Shown one piece after another: positions 11,108-24,189 of a DNA stretch of 62,649 nt (the first letter of the stretch is position 1; the number at the start of each line of letters is the position of its first letter). The position numbers and the translations under genes are program-made. This DNA comes from Porogramme epimiltina (Eukaryota; Basidiomycota; Agaricomycetes; Polyporales; Polyporaceae). The stretch is from positions 1 to 62,649 of the forward strand of contig FTLJ01000477.1 of the NCBI GenBank assembly GCA_900155495.1, read 5' to 3'. Under the pieces are notes generated by a model. It saw only the letters and a program-made list of their open reading frames with translations. It had not been told where the DNA came from and ran no database searches.

Positions 11108-12283
11108 TCAGTAGAAGAAGTCATCTTCGTCATAGCCTTCAGTGACGCCGCAAGGGATACAGGGATGCGCCAGCTTGAACAGATACTGGCGGAACTTGCC
11201 TGGGGGGATGGTCAGTAACCACCGGAGCCGCCGAGTAGCCAAGCCGACTTACTGCGTGAGGGCAGCGGCGGCAGAGGCTTGGTGTAAGGGGCTGGCGTGT
11301 GGGCGTATCGGCGCTTGCGCTGCGGGCCGCGGACCGAGTGGCCCATGTCCAGAAAGGAGTGGTATCGCGAACCGGCGACCGTGATGCTGCAGGCAAACCC
11401 GCGCGTCAGCACAATGTCGCTCGTGCATAATCAATATTGGTTGGGTTGCGCACACCTGCTATCGGTCGCCCGAGGATCGATGTCGTGCATGACGAGATGG
11501 GACGCGAGATCGTTGATAGTCGGGAGAACCTGGCGGCATCCGGGTCGCTGGCAGGGGACGTTCGCGTACCCTCCGTGGTGGACGGCCATGAAGAACGCTT
11601 CCTGCTTCTATATACGCGCAGGTCAGCCCTCGAGCCGCGGGGGAAATAAATGGGGGCGCGATCCGTACCGCGCGATCCAATGCGTGCGCGCGCGAGTCTC
11701 GGTAGCGCAGCCGCGGGCCTGACGTGGAGCTGAGGTCCGTGCTGCCCGAGTTCGTGCGCAGGCGCGGCGAGTAGGCGTAGCCGTCGACGTAGCTGACGCC
11801 GACGGTGGTGGTGGAGGACGCGCTGAACGGCTCGTCCCCCGAGTGCGAGGCCCGGTACCGCGCGGCGATCTCCTGCGCGGGGCTGCTGTTCCTCGACCTG
11901 GCGTTCGCTGGTGGGCGGGAGTGGCGACGGCTGTGCATGCGCGAGCGGGAGCGCGACATGGACCAGGTGCTCTCGTCGTCGTCATCGTCCTGCCCGCCGC
12001 CCGCCGCGTCCACCATGCCGTGCAGCGGGTCGGTGTTGAAGACTACGCCGTAGCGCTTCCGCCTGTCGCGCTTGGCGAGCTGCTTGGGCGGGCGCGGGTG
12101 CGCGGGGGTGCCGTGGGTTTGCCTAGGGTAGCGCGATCGGGGAATGGGCTGTTGGGGAAGGGGCCGGGAGATGACCAACATCGGCTGATTAGCTAGAGAC
12201 ATTCCGAGGACTTCGTGGGTCGCAGAGTGGGCGGCAGGCGGATAGTAGACATAACGCGGTGGGCGGTGGGTTGGACGCGACAT
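11108..12283 (-). CDS. Protein with a single C2H2 zinc finger
   Basis: CDS complement(join(11108..11199, 11253..11386, 11456..11607, 11669..12283)), 330 aa. Residues 1-205 are basic, Pro/Arg/Ser-rich and probably disordered, with a patch of five consecutive Asp. Residues 224-246 form one C2H2 finger: Cys224, Cys229, His242, His246 (C-x4-C-x12-H-x3-H) in YANVPCQRPGC followed by TINDLASHLVMH. The C-terminus (ITVAGSRYHSFLDMGH, then basic, ending DEDDFFY) is also well ordered in composition. Splicing was fixed by the finger frame, since unspliced reading frames break it. The unspliced upstream frame is open far beyond 12283, but that part lies in the promoter region. One finger alone rarely binds DNA specifically, so the function is unknown. 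It is divergent from COQ4. Confidence 0.75.
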
Positions 12284-13174
12284 GGCGAGCGTGCGCAAGG
12301 CGGGGAGCGAGGAAGGGCTAGGGGAGCAGCAGCACGAGCTTGGAGAAGCGCAGCGGCATTTTATGGGCGGCGGAGGGCCGACGCCGATAAACTCAATGAT
12401 CATTTTGTACGGGATGGCGGCAGGAGAAGCGGTGTGGCCGGAGCGGGTCTGCGTGGGCCACCGGGGGATCAGACGCGAGGTGTAGAGTTGCGACACTGGC
12501 GGACATGTGGGGCGAGGTGAGGAGAGAAGAGGTCGATAGAACGAGTAGATGTCGCCAGGTGCATCGATCCGGCAGGGGCAGTCGGGCGGCTTGGGCCTTC
12601 GAAGGGGCGGGTGTGAGGTAGCGTGAGCCCTTCGTGGTCCAAATCCGTCCGGTAAGGCAGTACCGCTGACGATTGGCGGCGTTCGTCGCTCGGCCCGCGG
12701 GATCGCGACCACAGCCCTGGGGTGGGCACCAGAAAGGAGTGAGCACCAACGCAGCGACGACGATCTGCTGTGGCCCTCCAACGCCCTAGGCCACAGAAAC
12801 TCACCGTGCAGGGCTGGAACAGCCCGCGGCCACCAAGCGCGCGTATCTGGCACTGCGCAGTGCAAGCAGACGCCTGCATTAATGCCGATGGCCCTCGAAC
12901 GCGACTTGGACGGCATTCCGGGAAAGTCAGCGGGAGCCGTGTTTGATATGCAGTAGATTTCAATGGGGCTTAGGGGGAGAAGGCACCCATGGGTACGAGC
13001 TGGGTACCGTCGACACGCGCGATGACGCACCCCCCGTGCGAACATTTGTGCAAATTGGGACAGCATGCGTGCGAGTCTAGACCGGCCCGGGAGTCGACGC
13101 GTTCCACCCTCTCAGTTCGTCTCGACCTCCGCCTGCCATCTCCTATCCGCACTGCGCGTCGCCAGCGGACCGCC
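12284..13174. other. Divergent intergenic region between the C2H2 gene and COQ4
   Basis: 891 bases between two divergent start codons, so it must hold both promoters. Open frames on both strands are GC-driven and show no family pattern. Confidence 0.5.
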
Positions 13175-14502
13175 ATGTCCCTCGCATTCCCCTCTATCCG
13201 GATGTCCTGCCGTGCCATGCGACCACTGGCTTCTCGCGCACCGGTCGCCGTTCTTCCTCGCATTCAGACCCACGCGCGTGCGGTCAACACTCAGCCGGCC
13301 TACGACGGCCATATCCCGCTGAACTGGTTGCAGACTGGCATCTTGACTATGGGCTCTGCTCTCATGTCCCTTGCCGACCCGTACAGGCACGGTGCGTTCT
13401 GTTTGCCTGGGAACTATACCCCGCTTCTAACACATCCTCCCTCCAGATATGGTTGCCGCCCTTGGTGACCTCACGTCTGGGCCCGTACTTCCTCGTTTGC
13501 GCGACCACATGTTAGAGAGCGCGGAGGGGCGGCGTATTCTCAAAGAGAGACCAAGGATCAACACGCGGACGGTAGATTTGAGCAAGCTCGCACAGTTGCC
13601 CGAGGGCACATTCGGACGCGCATATATCAACTGGCTGGAACGGTGCGCAGTCACCCCAGATTCACGAGACCCGGTACGTCTGTTTAAACTTCGGCTGACG
13701 GGACGCCATCTTTAAGTTCGACAAGATCTGTCTTGCCGGTGCTAAGAAGTTCGCGTTTGTGTATTGCTGCATAAATCGGGACTTCACTTGACGTACATGC
13801 AACACCATGCATGCTGCTGCCTAGCCCATGTCACATCACACTGCTGTGAGCGGTGTAGGAGCGGCGCCATGCGTTGCTGATAGTGTATTACTTGTGCTAT
13901 GTCTGAGTAGTGCCGTATGTGCGAATAGAGAGTGTCTGTTGGCGTTCAATCGGTATACCGTTAGGCTGAGCTGGACTACGAACGCTAACAGGCAATCTCT
14001 AAGCGCACGATGACAGCTCCCCCTTCTGGCCCTCTATTCCTCCGTGTAGTCGCGCTACTGAACACGTCCGCAGGTACACTACGTCGACGACCCCGAGCTC
14101 GCGTACGTCATGCAGCGCTACCGCGAATGCCACGACTTCTACCATTGTCTGCTCGACATGCCCGTGCACGTCGAGGCCGAGCTCGCCGTCAAGTTCTTCG
14201 AGTTCGCGAACCTCGGCCTCCCTATGGCCGGCCTCGCCGCGGCGTTCGGCCACCTCCGCCTCACGCACGCCAAACGCGAGCGCCTCTTCCGCGACTACGT
14301 CCCCTGGGCCGTCAAGTGCGGCGCCGCGTCCCAGAGCCTTATCACCGTCTACTGGGAACATCGCTGGGAGCAGCGTGTCGAAGACATGAAGCGCGAGTTC
14401 GGCATCTGGGACCCGCCCGTGCCAATGTGGTGGCGCAAGCCCAAGCCGCAGGCGGCTCAAGCGGCTCAGGCGACGCAGGAGCAGCAGGCGCAAGCTTCGT
14501 AG
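13175..14502 (+). CDS. COQ4: Ubiquinone biosynthesis protein COQ4
   Basis: CDS join(13175..13391, 13447..13673, 14074..14502), 290 aa. COQ4 is a mitochondrial matrix-side inner-membrane protein that organises the coenzyme Q synthome and is linked to C1 decarboxylation of the ring. The N-terminus is a basic, Arg/Ala-rich presequence. The body reads as classic COQ4: YDGHIPLNWLQ, DMVAALGDLTSG, GRRILKERPRINT, LPEGTFGRAY, DDPELAYVMQRYRECHD. The metal-site motif H-D-x2-H-x11-E is complete (His168, Asp169, His172, Glu184). The second intron is 400 bases, about seven times the local norm, with clean GTACGT and GCAG ends and matching phase. The gene converges on aminotransferase 1 with only 72 bases between stop codons. 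Confidence 0.95.
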
Positions 14503-14574
14503 TTGTGTGGTAGTCTAGTATACATGTGCTCTTTAATCATTCGGACTCCTGTTTTTCTCCGGTCGCTAGGCCCC

Positions 14575-16387
14575 TCAAGCAGACCCACGCGCCTCCAGGA
14601 CGACCGCGCGCAGGCGCTTGATCGCTTCCTCGACCTCCGGCTCTTCGAGAAGGCTGAACGCGGCGCGAACATACGCCGTCTTTGCCCCGTCCGGGAGGAA
14701 GACCGTACCGGGGAGGGCCAGAACGCCCTTCTCGAGCGCCTTCGTCCGGATGAGGCTCTCCGAGTCCTCTTCCGCCGCGCCCTCCGCGCCCGGCGCCTGC
14801 AGGAGGAGCTTGAACCTGTCGGAACGGGGAACGAAACGTCACGCTCGCGCGCCCAGACCCGACGAAAAGAGGTTATCGCGACGCACCAGAAGAACATCCC
14901 CGCCTCGGGCGTGTCCCACTGCGCGAGCCCGTCGAGGTGCTTCTTCATGTGCCGCTCGAACACGTCACGCTTGCCCTTGTAGAACTGCGAGACCTCGATC
15001 GTGTGCGCGACAAAGGCGTCGTACCCCCACGCGTCGAGCAACGCGAACGCGATCGCCTGCGTGAGCGACGGCGTCTGCAGGCTCGCCACCGCGGTCTGCG
15101 TCCGCCCGCACCCCGGTCGTCAGCCTCGTTCCGCGCCGTCACATAATGAAATGGAAGAGGGATGGATGGGAAGGGGAAGGGAGGGGAACGCGGGGTGCGG
15201 CGAGGGCGGGGCGAGTACGTACGTGCATGTCGATGACGTCCATGATCGGCGCGGGCCCGCACGCGAAGCCGATGCGGATGCCCGCGGAGAGGATCTTGGA
15301 GAGCGAGTCGAAGCGGAGCACGCGGCCGACCGCGGGGAGCGCCTCGCGCTCGAGCGCAAAGTACGACGGCGGGCGCGGCGCGGCGCCGAAGTAGAGGAAG
15401 TAGTACGGGTCGTCCTCGAGGATGAGGAAGTCGTGCTCCTGCGCGAGCGCGAGCACCTCGCGCCGCCGCGCCTCCGTCGCGGTCATCCCCGTCGGGTTCC
15501 CGCCGTACTGTGCGGCGGCGCGGGTGAGTGAGCGCACGATGAGTGGGAGGGGGGGAGGGGGAGGGACGTACGGGGACGGTGTAGAGGACCTTGGGCTTCG
15601 GCTTGCCGGCGGGCCAGTTCTCGAGCGTGGAGCGGAGGGAGCCCGAGTTAATCCCGTCAGAATCCGTCGGGACGACTGGAGATGTGTAGACTACGTAAAT
15701 AGATCTGTCGTACTGTCATCAGGGCCGAACGTACCGACAAACTCGCAACGCAGAGACTCAAAAGTCGGAAGGACACCGCTGCGATCAACATCCTTAGCAG
15801 ATGCGTACAAACGCCAAACTCACAGGGCACCTACGCGTAGACGGGGGACTCGACCAAGACGGGGTCCCCGGGGTTGACCAGAGCAAAAATGGCCTTACAA
15901 ACAGTCTTCAGTTCACATCGCACATGAAAAAAAAAGTTCCGATTTACCTTATGTATGACGTCCTGCGACCCCGACCCAATTGAGAGCCTCCACCCCTCGC
16001 CCTGCTCACGGTGGTGCTCGCGCGCCTGCAGCCCGTACACCCACTTGATCAGCGCGGGCAGGCCCGCGGTCGGGCCGTACTGCAGGCCCTCCGCGAGCGC
16101 AGCACCGCTGATCTCGGTCGCGAGCTCGTCCCCGGTCGGCGAGCGCGCCTTGATCGCCACCGAGGTGAGTGGGAAGGTGCTGGGGTTCGGCTTGCCCGAG
16201 AGCACGGATATCATACCCGGGCGGGCTTCGAGCGGGTAGAGGCCGCGGACTAGGGGAGAGTAAACGATGGGTGAGTGGACGATCGGAGGCTTGGGCTGAG
16301 GAGAGGCTCACTAGGGCTAGGCTTGCGTGCCTTCGCGAGATCTGAGAGGAAGCCAGCGTAGTGCTCTGCAGGGAGGCTCTGGACCAT
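14575..16387 (-). CDS. PLP-dependent class I/II aminotransferase 1 (aromatic/2-aminoadipate type)
   Basis: CDS complement(join(14575..14815, 14887..15095, 15223..15507, 15572..15675, 15735..15778, 15835..15893, 15948..16249, 16312..16387)), 439 aa. Fold-type I aminotransferase of the Aro8/LysN/KAT-II-like group: GKPNPSTFPLTS near the N-terminus, YGPTAGLPALIKW, NPGDPVLVESPVYA, the substrate/PLP loop NPTG (199-202), EDDPYYFLYFG, and the Schiff-base Lys266 in RFDSLSKILS. The C-terminal domain ends in an expected helical segment. It probably transaminates aromatic amino acids or 2-aminoadipate with 2-oxoglutarate; which substrate cannot be decided from sequence. There is no mitochondrial-type presequence. 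A paralogue lies at 54665-56501 on the same strand with nearly identical exon phases. Confidence 0.9.
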
Positions 16388-16921
16388 CTTTCACGGTAGT
16401 GGGCTGAGATGGAGTTTAAGAAGCTCTAGAAAGTTAGATGGTTCGGAGATTAGCGCTGCTCTCCTCGGAGTCTAGGACATCGGGGAAGCTGTAGAACCAA
16501 CATTTTTGTTGAATCGTTAAGATGTTGATTTTTGGCGTCGAAGGATCGCTTGTCGACGTCCGAGTTGCAGTTGTGTTGGGCGAAGGAGGAAACCTACCCG
16601 CCGATACTTTGTGAATGAGTCATGACCCGACAATCCCGATTTGTTGCACACATTCCTTGAAGGAGTCACAGCATCTCGATCATGCGCCACCCCGATATCT
16701 AAATGGAGCGTCTAAATGCCCTGTTTTGTGCAGGGTATTCAAAACCAGCTGTAGATATGGACACAACAACTTCACTCTTGGGCATCTAAGATAATGCCTC
16801 AAGAGGTCGCCTTCAAGCGGCTTTACGATACAACTTCTTAATAGTACCCCTGCTCTACGTGTTCATTTCCCCCTCAATAGTCCAACGAGATGATTTCTAA
16901 TCCCTGTTCAGGGTATGAAAC
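16388..16921. other. Intergenic region upstream of aminotransferase 1
   Basis: 534 bases between the aminotransferase start codon (minus strand) and the stop of the UPF0014-like gene. It is AT-richer and has no exon-like sequence; it should hold the aminotransferase promoter. Confidence 0.5.
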
Positions 16922-18165
16922 TTATCCAAGTAATCTCTCCCTCTCCGGCCCATCCTCCTCCCCCCTGCCCACAAGTCGCTTCGCGCTTTTTATAGTCGCA
17001 TTGACGGCGCCTCGTACACCTTCAATGATCTTGCTGACGACCCACGAACGCGCGCGCCAGACGGCGTGTGGGCGGACGTCGATGCGGTCTGTGCGGACAC
17101 GGTGCTCGCTGTCGACGGCCACACCGAGCGCCAGGATTGTCGTGACGATAGATGCGAGGGCGGTTGAGGATGAAATCATGAACATGATCACCATTTGCAA
17201 GCGGGCGGCTTGCTCGACGGAGGATCCACCGAGAATCGCGCCGGTCATCATGCCTGGGATGGCAATGATGCCGATGACGCTGCGTTGGTGGGGTAGAAGA
17301 GTGAGTGAATGTAGATAGGGGAACAAGGTCGGGAGAGCGTGTACCTCATTTGGTTGATGTTGGGTGTGAGCGCGAGGCGGAGTGCGTCACGGGCAATAGG
17401 TTTGCATGCTTCGAAACGGGATGCACCAAACGCGAGGTACATTTCTACTTTGTCTCTATTATCACTAGTCACTATATCAGCCTGAGGCATTTCACATCGA
17501 CTCGTGAATACTCACTAGATTTCTTTGAGGACATATGTCACCGAGACGACAATGCCGGAAATCGTGCTGCCACAGAGCATCCCGACAACGGGGACTGCAT
17601 ATTACCGTCGTGCGCGCCGTTGTAGACTCATACAGGAGGACGCACTATATTGATCCGGTTTCCAAAATGGGTCCACGCTCATCGCGAAGCGTATGCCGAT
17701 TATAGACACGGGGATCGTTGACCCAAGCATTCCGAGAAGGACAGAGGGGAACTAATGCGGCCGTGAGCTTGTTATAAGCGCAGCGGAGGGCCAATATGAC
17801 ATACCATGTAGTCGTAGCGCTTTTTTGACTTGTTTATGACTGCGGGGTGGCGACTCTGGTCGGCGGGGCTAGATGTTGCAAACCCGCGGGCGCAACTCAC
17901 CTGTCTCCGCAGTACCCATCAAGTTGAGAAGACACGCCATGCCAGCAACAGCCCATGGGTTGTTTGTCTCGAAGACTTGTCTAAGGACGAGGGCCACCAC
18001 GCTCAGTTGCACTACACAGCGTACTGCTGCCGTGACAAGAGAGCTGCCGACGCCAAGGCCGAAAGCGGTGGATAGGACGCCATCGAGGAGGATGAAGGCG
18101 AAGGCGAGCCCAACGTTGGCCCAGGTGAGATGTGTTGACCCTGGGGTCTCTGGGCCCGAGTCCAT
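16922..18165 (-). CDS. UPF0014 / FetB-like multi-pass membrane permease
   Basis: CDS complement(join(16922..17279, 17345..17464, 17516..17594, 17646..17751, 17805..17839, 17901..18165)), 320 aa. The whole length fits the UPF0014 family (bacterial FetB, plant ALS3/STAR2): about seven hydrophobic segments, the early TM region LTWANVGLAFAFILLDG, PSVLLGMLGSTIPVSIIG, VVGMLCGSTISGIVV, the cytosolic loop with FGASRFEACKPIARDALRLA, and the family hallmark IIAIPGMMTGAILGG. Bacterial FetB works with a separate ATPase (FetA) in iron export; plant relatives are involved in aluminium tolerance. In fungi the substrate is unknown. Start Met at 18165 is the first ATG before the first hydrophobic segment. It is divergent from an ABC transporter with 455 bases between start codons. 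Confidence 0.85.
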
Positions 18166-18620
18166 GGCGAAGACGTCCCGGGTTATACGCGTTGTCTGGA
18201 TAGCCGGGTGACCGAGGCCCACGAACAGGTTCAAGTCCAAGAGGAAATCGCTTGCTCGGGGCCGGCGGTGACGGCGACCATGACTTCATAGGCCCAGGTC
18301 ATGGGCGCCTCTCGACCCCCAACCCCAGAGTAGGATCGAGATTTCCGCGCCGGATCGGGGCATTTCAGGGCCGGGGACGTGATTGGCTCCGTCCATCGAG
18401 AGCGTCCTCGTCACCCGGTCGACTGTGCGCGTCGTACACGACAGCGAGCGCGGCTGTTCCGCCTCTCTCTCGCCCTCCTACCTCCTCCTTCTCGACCCCA
18501 TCCGGGTGTCTCCCGGATTCATCAATAACCTCTACTGCGTCAATACTAGCCGTCCCTTTACTGTCCTCCCGGTTCTCACACTTGCGGATAGAAGCCGGAG
18601 CCTCCAGTCTCGGCTTCGCC
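18166..18620. promoter_or_regulatory. Shared divergent promoter of the UPF0014-like and ADP1-like genes
   Basis: 455 bases between two divergent start codons with no exon evidence. Both membrane-transport genes must be driven from here; no specific binding site could be assigned by eye. Confidence 0.5.
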
Positions 18621-21600
18621 ATGCTCTCCTCGGGCTCAGTTCGCTGGCTCCTCCCGCTCTCTGTCCTCCTTCTCTCGGGACAGAGCACGCATGCAGCCAG
18701 GAATGTATCGACCAGGTACTCGAACAACCAAGTTTCGTTATCTGTGCGTCTCACGAGACCTCCCGATGACGTCCTTTGCTAACTTCGGAACAGCCATTCG
18801 AAGTTGTGGCCAGTAGGCCAGGTGTGTCATGCATATCTTCAAACCACGTCTTGCACGCGCTAATGCCTTTGTAGAGCGTTGCCCCCCTTGTTTCAATTGT
18901 CAACTCGACGCGTTTACCTGCGGTAACTTCGGTGACTGTTCCAAGTTCGACGGCCAGTGCAAGTGTCCCCCAGGATGGGCTGGTATCGATTGTTTGACCC
19001 CACGTAAGCCTATATGTGCCGCTGCGTAGCCACGACTCATGTCCTGCAGAATGTGACTCGCTTGCGGATGGGGATCATCGTAGACAACGAGAGGACGGCA
19101 AGCAATGCGAGTGCAAGGATGGTTGGGGTGGAGTCAACTGTAATGGTGCGCATATATCGACCTACTTCTCTGTGTTTGCGCGCTCATGATAGGCTAGTGT
19201 GCAAGACTGACGATGCATGCGCGGGTTTCCCCCTGCGTGGAATGCCCACCGACTCCGACGACTCGGATAGGGTCGGCAACATGACGTGCTACAAGGGCGG
19301 AGAAACCGTGTTCAACAACCACCAGGCATGTCGCGTTACCAGTAAGTACCATTTGAGCGGCATTAGATATCGCACTGACGCTTCACAGATCGCAAGATTC
19401 TGGACATGCTGCCCGACCGCCCACCGGAAGTTACGTTCAGTTGCGACAAAGACGCAGAACAGTGTCATTTCCAGTTCTGGACCGCTCAGGTGGAATCGTT
19501 CTACTGCCAACTTAGCGAGTGCGAGTCGAGGGTCGAGCCCGGTGTTGGCAAGAACTCTACCTACTACAACTGTGAGCACATAGAGTGCAAATGCGTGCCC
19601 GGTCGTTTCATTTGTGGCGAGGATGGCAGTCTCGGTACGTCGCTTGTTCGTGTGGGCACAGCCCATTCACTGAAAAGCCGTCCCCCTAGATATCACCGAC
19701 TTCCTGAAAGACGATATCAAAGGACCCGCCGCGTTTACTTGTACTGGTCCATCGTGCAAGTTCGAAGAACCCGGCATGAACGACCTTATCTTGACGTTCT
19801 TTGGCGACCATTCTATCACGCTGGATTGCGAGGGCGGAGAGTGTCTGCATTTCTCGCAGGTTCCAGGCTACCTTGTAAGTTCTCATGCACGTTCATGTGT
19901 GAGACCGCCCTCACCGCAGCACACAGCCTCCCCCCAAACCTGATAACACCGCACTGGTCGCATTGAGCGCCGCAGGGATAGGCTTGGTTGTCATTTCCGT
20001 TTCTGCAGGTACGCGTGGTCCCGCAGATGCCCAGAACACCACTCCAACTCTAACCCCCCCGCAGTCCTCTGGTATGCCGGCAGGACGCACTCCAGTGACT
20101 TCGGCGGCATTCGCCTGCCTGAGAACGAGTCAGCGAAGCTCATGACGGACCACATACCGGCCTCATTGCACTTCTCGGACCTCTCGTACAACCTCGCCGG
20201 GCGCACAATCCTTGATGGCGTTTCAGGGAGCGCGAAGCCGGGTCAGCTGCTCGCGATCATGGGCGCGTCGGGCGCGGGCAAGTCGACGTTCCTGGACATC
20301 CTCGCGCGCAAGAACAAGAAGGGCGCGGTCGGCGGCACGACGCTCGTCAACGGACGTGAGATCGACGATGCGGACTTCAAGAAGGTTATTGGCTTTGTGG
20401 ACCAGGAGGATACGCTGATGAGCACGCTCACGGTCTACGAAACTGTGCTGTACTCGGCCCTGCTTCGTCTGCCGCGAGAGATGAGTTTGGAAGCGAAGAA
20501 ATACCGCACGTTGGAGACCATGAACGAGTTGGGCATCTTGGGCATCAAGGACTCGCGCATTGGTGACACTGGTATGCACTGTTTCGTCTGTTGGTGCGCG
20601 AACTTTACTCACAGATGTGCAGGACGCCGTTCTATCTCTGGTGGTGAGAAGCGTCGTGTATCCATCGCCTGTGAACTGGTCACCAGTCCGTCAATCTTGT
20701 TCCTCGATGAGCCTACTAGTGGTAAGTAACAGAACGTTAAATCCACTTCACTAGCTGAGTGCTTACTTCATGTGGTCAGGTCTTGATGCGTACAACGCTC
20801 TGAGCGTCATCGACAGTCTCGTTTCGCTCGCGCGTGACTACAACCGCACCGTCATCTTCACCATTCACCAGCCTCGTAGCAACATCGTCTCCCTCTTCGA
20901 TCAGCTCATAGTCCTCGCACGCGGCAAGCTCGTTTACTCTGGCGAAGCGGACAAAGTCACCGATTACCTCGCGGAGATCGGACACCCATGCCCTCTCGGC
21001 TTCAACGTCGCCGACTTCCTCAGTAAGCCTTCTTGTACCCATCAGCCAAGTCACCTGCTGATGACGTTCCAGTCGATCTTACGATGCAGGCTGGTATGGA
21101 GCCAAGGTCCTTGGAGAGTCCTCCTACCGAAGAGACACAGCTTGGAGAAGACGACTCGAACTTGCGCGACGAGGAGCGTGCGCTCGCCCGCGGTGACCGC
21201 CAGTCCTCTATCTCCCTCCACTCCGCATACCGCGAGACCGAGGCGCCTCCGGCAGAAGAGACCGAGCTCCGCGTGCGCGCTAGCTCGATTCACTCCTCGA
21301 CCGCATACATCCGCCGCCAGACCACCCGTCTACTCGAAGCGATCAAACCCTCGGCGCATCGCAGCGACGGGCCGATTCCTCCCAAGCTCATGGCCATCAT
21401 CGACGCGTTCAAGTCGAGCGAAACAAACCAGGCGCTGGCACGAGAGATCACGGAGGCTGCGAACGCACCAGTAGCGCAACAGAATGGATCATCGGAGCTC
21501 CGTGACGTCGCAGTGGAGAGCAGCATCACACGCGGACGCAAGCGGGCAAGCTGGGGCACGCAGTTCAGGATCCTCAGCGGGCGTGCGTTCAAGAACCTGT

Positions 21601-22623
21601 ACCGCGACCCCGCGCTCCTCGCCGCGCACTACATCTCGGCGGTGGCCATTGCCAGTGAGCATTAAAGTTCTTCGAGCGCGGTTCGGCAGTATTCATATGT
21701 TGGTGGGCAGTTATCTGCGGATTCTTCTTCCAGAACATCACGAACGACATCCCGGGCTTCCAGAACCGTCTCGGCGTGTTCTTCTTCACGCTCGCATTGT
21801 TCGGCTTCTCCTGTCTCTCGAGCTTGAACCTCTTTGCGAGCGAGCGGATCCTGTTCATCCGTGAACGGTGCGTAGTGCTCCCCAAGCGATATTGATATGT
21901 GCTCATTCACTGTGCTCGATCTCATAGGGCGAATGGGTACTACTCGTCCTTCACGTACTTCTCGTCCAAGATCCTGTTTGACATCCTTCCACTGCGCATC
22001 ATCCCACCAATCGTCTTTGGTGGGATCACCTACGCCTGGATCGGTCTCGTACCGGAGGTGTCTGTGTTCTGGAAGTTCCTCCTCACACTCGTGCTCTTCA
22101 ACCTCACCACGGCGAGCGTCATCCTGCTCCTCTCGATCGCATTCGAAAGTACGAGCGTTGCAAGTCTCGTCGGCACGCTCATCATGCTCTTCAAGTACGT
22201 CTCTCCACACGCGACGTCCTGATTGTGATTACTGACGGCGGAAACAGCCTGCTATTCACGGGTCTACTCATCAACCGCAAGTCAGTGCCCGCGATGTTCC
22301 AGTGGCTGCACACGGTCTCGTTCTTCCATGCCGCGTTCGAGGCGCTCGCCGTGAACGAGCTCCGCTACCTCCAGCTCCACGAAGAGAAGTACGGTGTGAA
22401 CATCGATGTGCCCGCGGCTGCGATCCTCTCCATGTTCGGTCTCCGCGCCGAGGTGCGTCTCCTTTTCCCCTTCCGTACTGTTGTGCCGGCGAAGCGAGGC
22501 TGACGGCGGCTGTTCACGCAGTCGTTCTGGTGGCCGAACATCGCGCTCCTGGGCATCTTTTTCGGCACGTTCACGGTGGGCAGCTACCTTGTGCTGCACT
22601 TCTACGTCAAGGAGAAGCGGTAG
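18621..22623 (+). CDS. ADP1: ADP1-like ABC transporter (ABCG subfamily) with EGF-type Cys-rich ectodomain
   Basis: CDS join(18621..18743, 18794..18821, 18875..19003, 19050..19145, 19198..19341, 19389..19634, 19690..19874, 19927..20008, 20065..20571, 20623..20721, 20780..21022, 21073..21654, 21711..21867, 21928..22194, 22248..22452, 22522..22623), 1064 aa; yeast Adp1 is close to this length. Order: a signal peptide (about 1-25), a Cys-rich ectodomain with two EGF-like loops ([24 protein letters not shown]), one TM segment (about 322-348), a cytosolic NBD, a linker, then the ABC2 membrane domain. Walker A is GASGAGKST (411-419), the signature ISGGE (518-522), Walker B LFLDEP (539-544) and a downstream IHQP switch. 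The membrane domain ends KEKR, a possible ER-type di-basic tail. Half-size ABCG transporters usually dimerise; the substrate of this subgroup is unknown. Exon 2 is only 28 bases. Confidence 0.92.
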
Positions 22624-22937
22624 CGGAGCCCTCATGACGTGCGTTTTGGGGCCTCGGAGATCTATATAGGATGGACTGCGGTGCTGGATGATCCCTGCTC
22701 TACTACTATTTGCCCGTTACTGCAATACGCGTTTGCGGAGTCGATGAGCTTATGATACGCCCTCGCTCTATGCTCTGATCACTCTTCCTCTGTGATGTAG
22801 ATGGTGTACGATATATTGAATGTTGTGTAATATGCCTTTGTGATAAACGCGTGCAGTATCTATTCCCGAAGCCGATACATCTGCGGAACGGGTAAACCGC
22901 GAAATCCTTCATACCCATGCACAAACACTCACCATAT
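22624..22937. other. Convergent intergenic region
   Basis: 314 bases between the stop codons of the ADP1-like gene and the PLP-homeostasis gene. Nothing coding is seen; it should hold the two 3' UTRs. Confidence 0.5.

Positions 22938-24189
<1,252 letters not shown>

Noticed and set aside
11459..13066. 535-codon minus-strand open frame extending beyond the C2H2 gene
   Set aside because: The part upstream of 12283 lies in the promoter region and reads as Pro/Arg-rich filler, and the 3' part is in the wrong frame to encode the zinc finger; the spliced model explains the conserved part.
14999..15531. Plus-strand open frames across the aminotransferase 1 exons
   Set aside because: They are reverse-strand shadows of exons with clear PLP-enzyme motifs.
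21655..21688. Alternative acceptor giving a 34-base intron in the ADP1-like gene
   Set aside because: Too short for this genome; the acceptor at 21710 gives a 55-base intron and a smoother transmembrane sequence.
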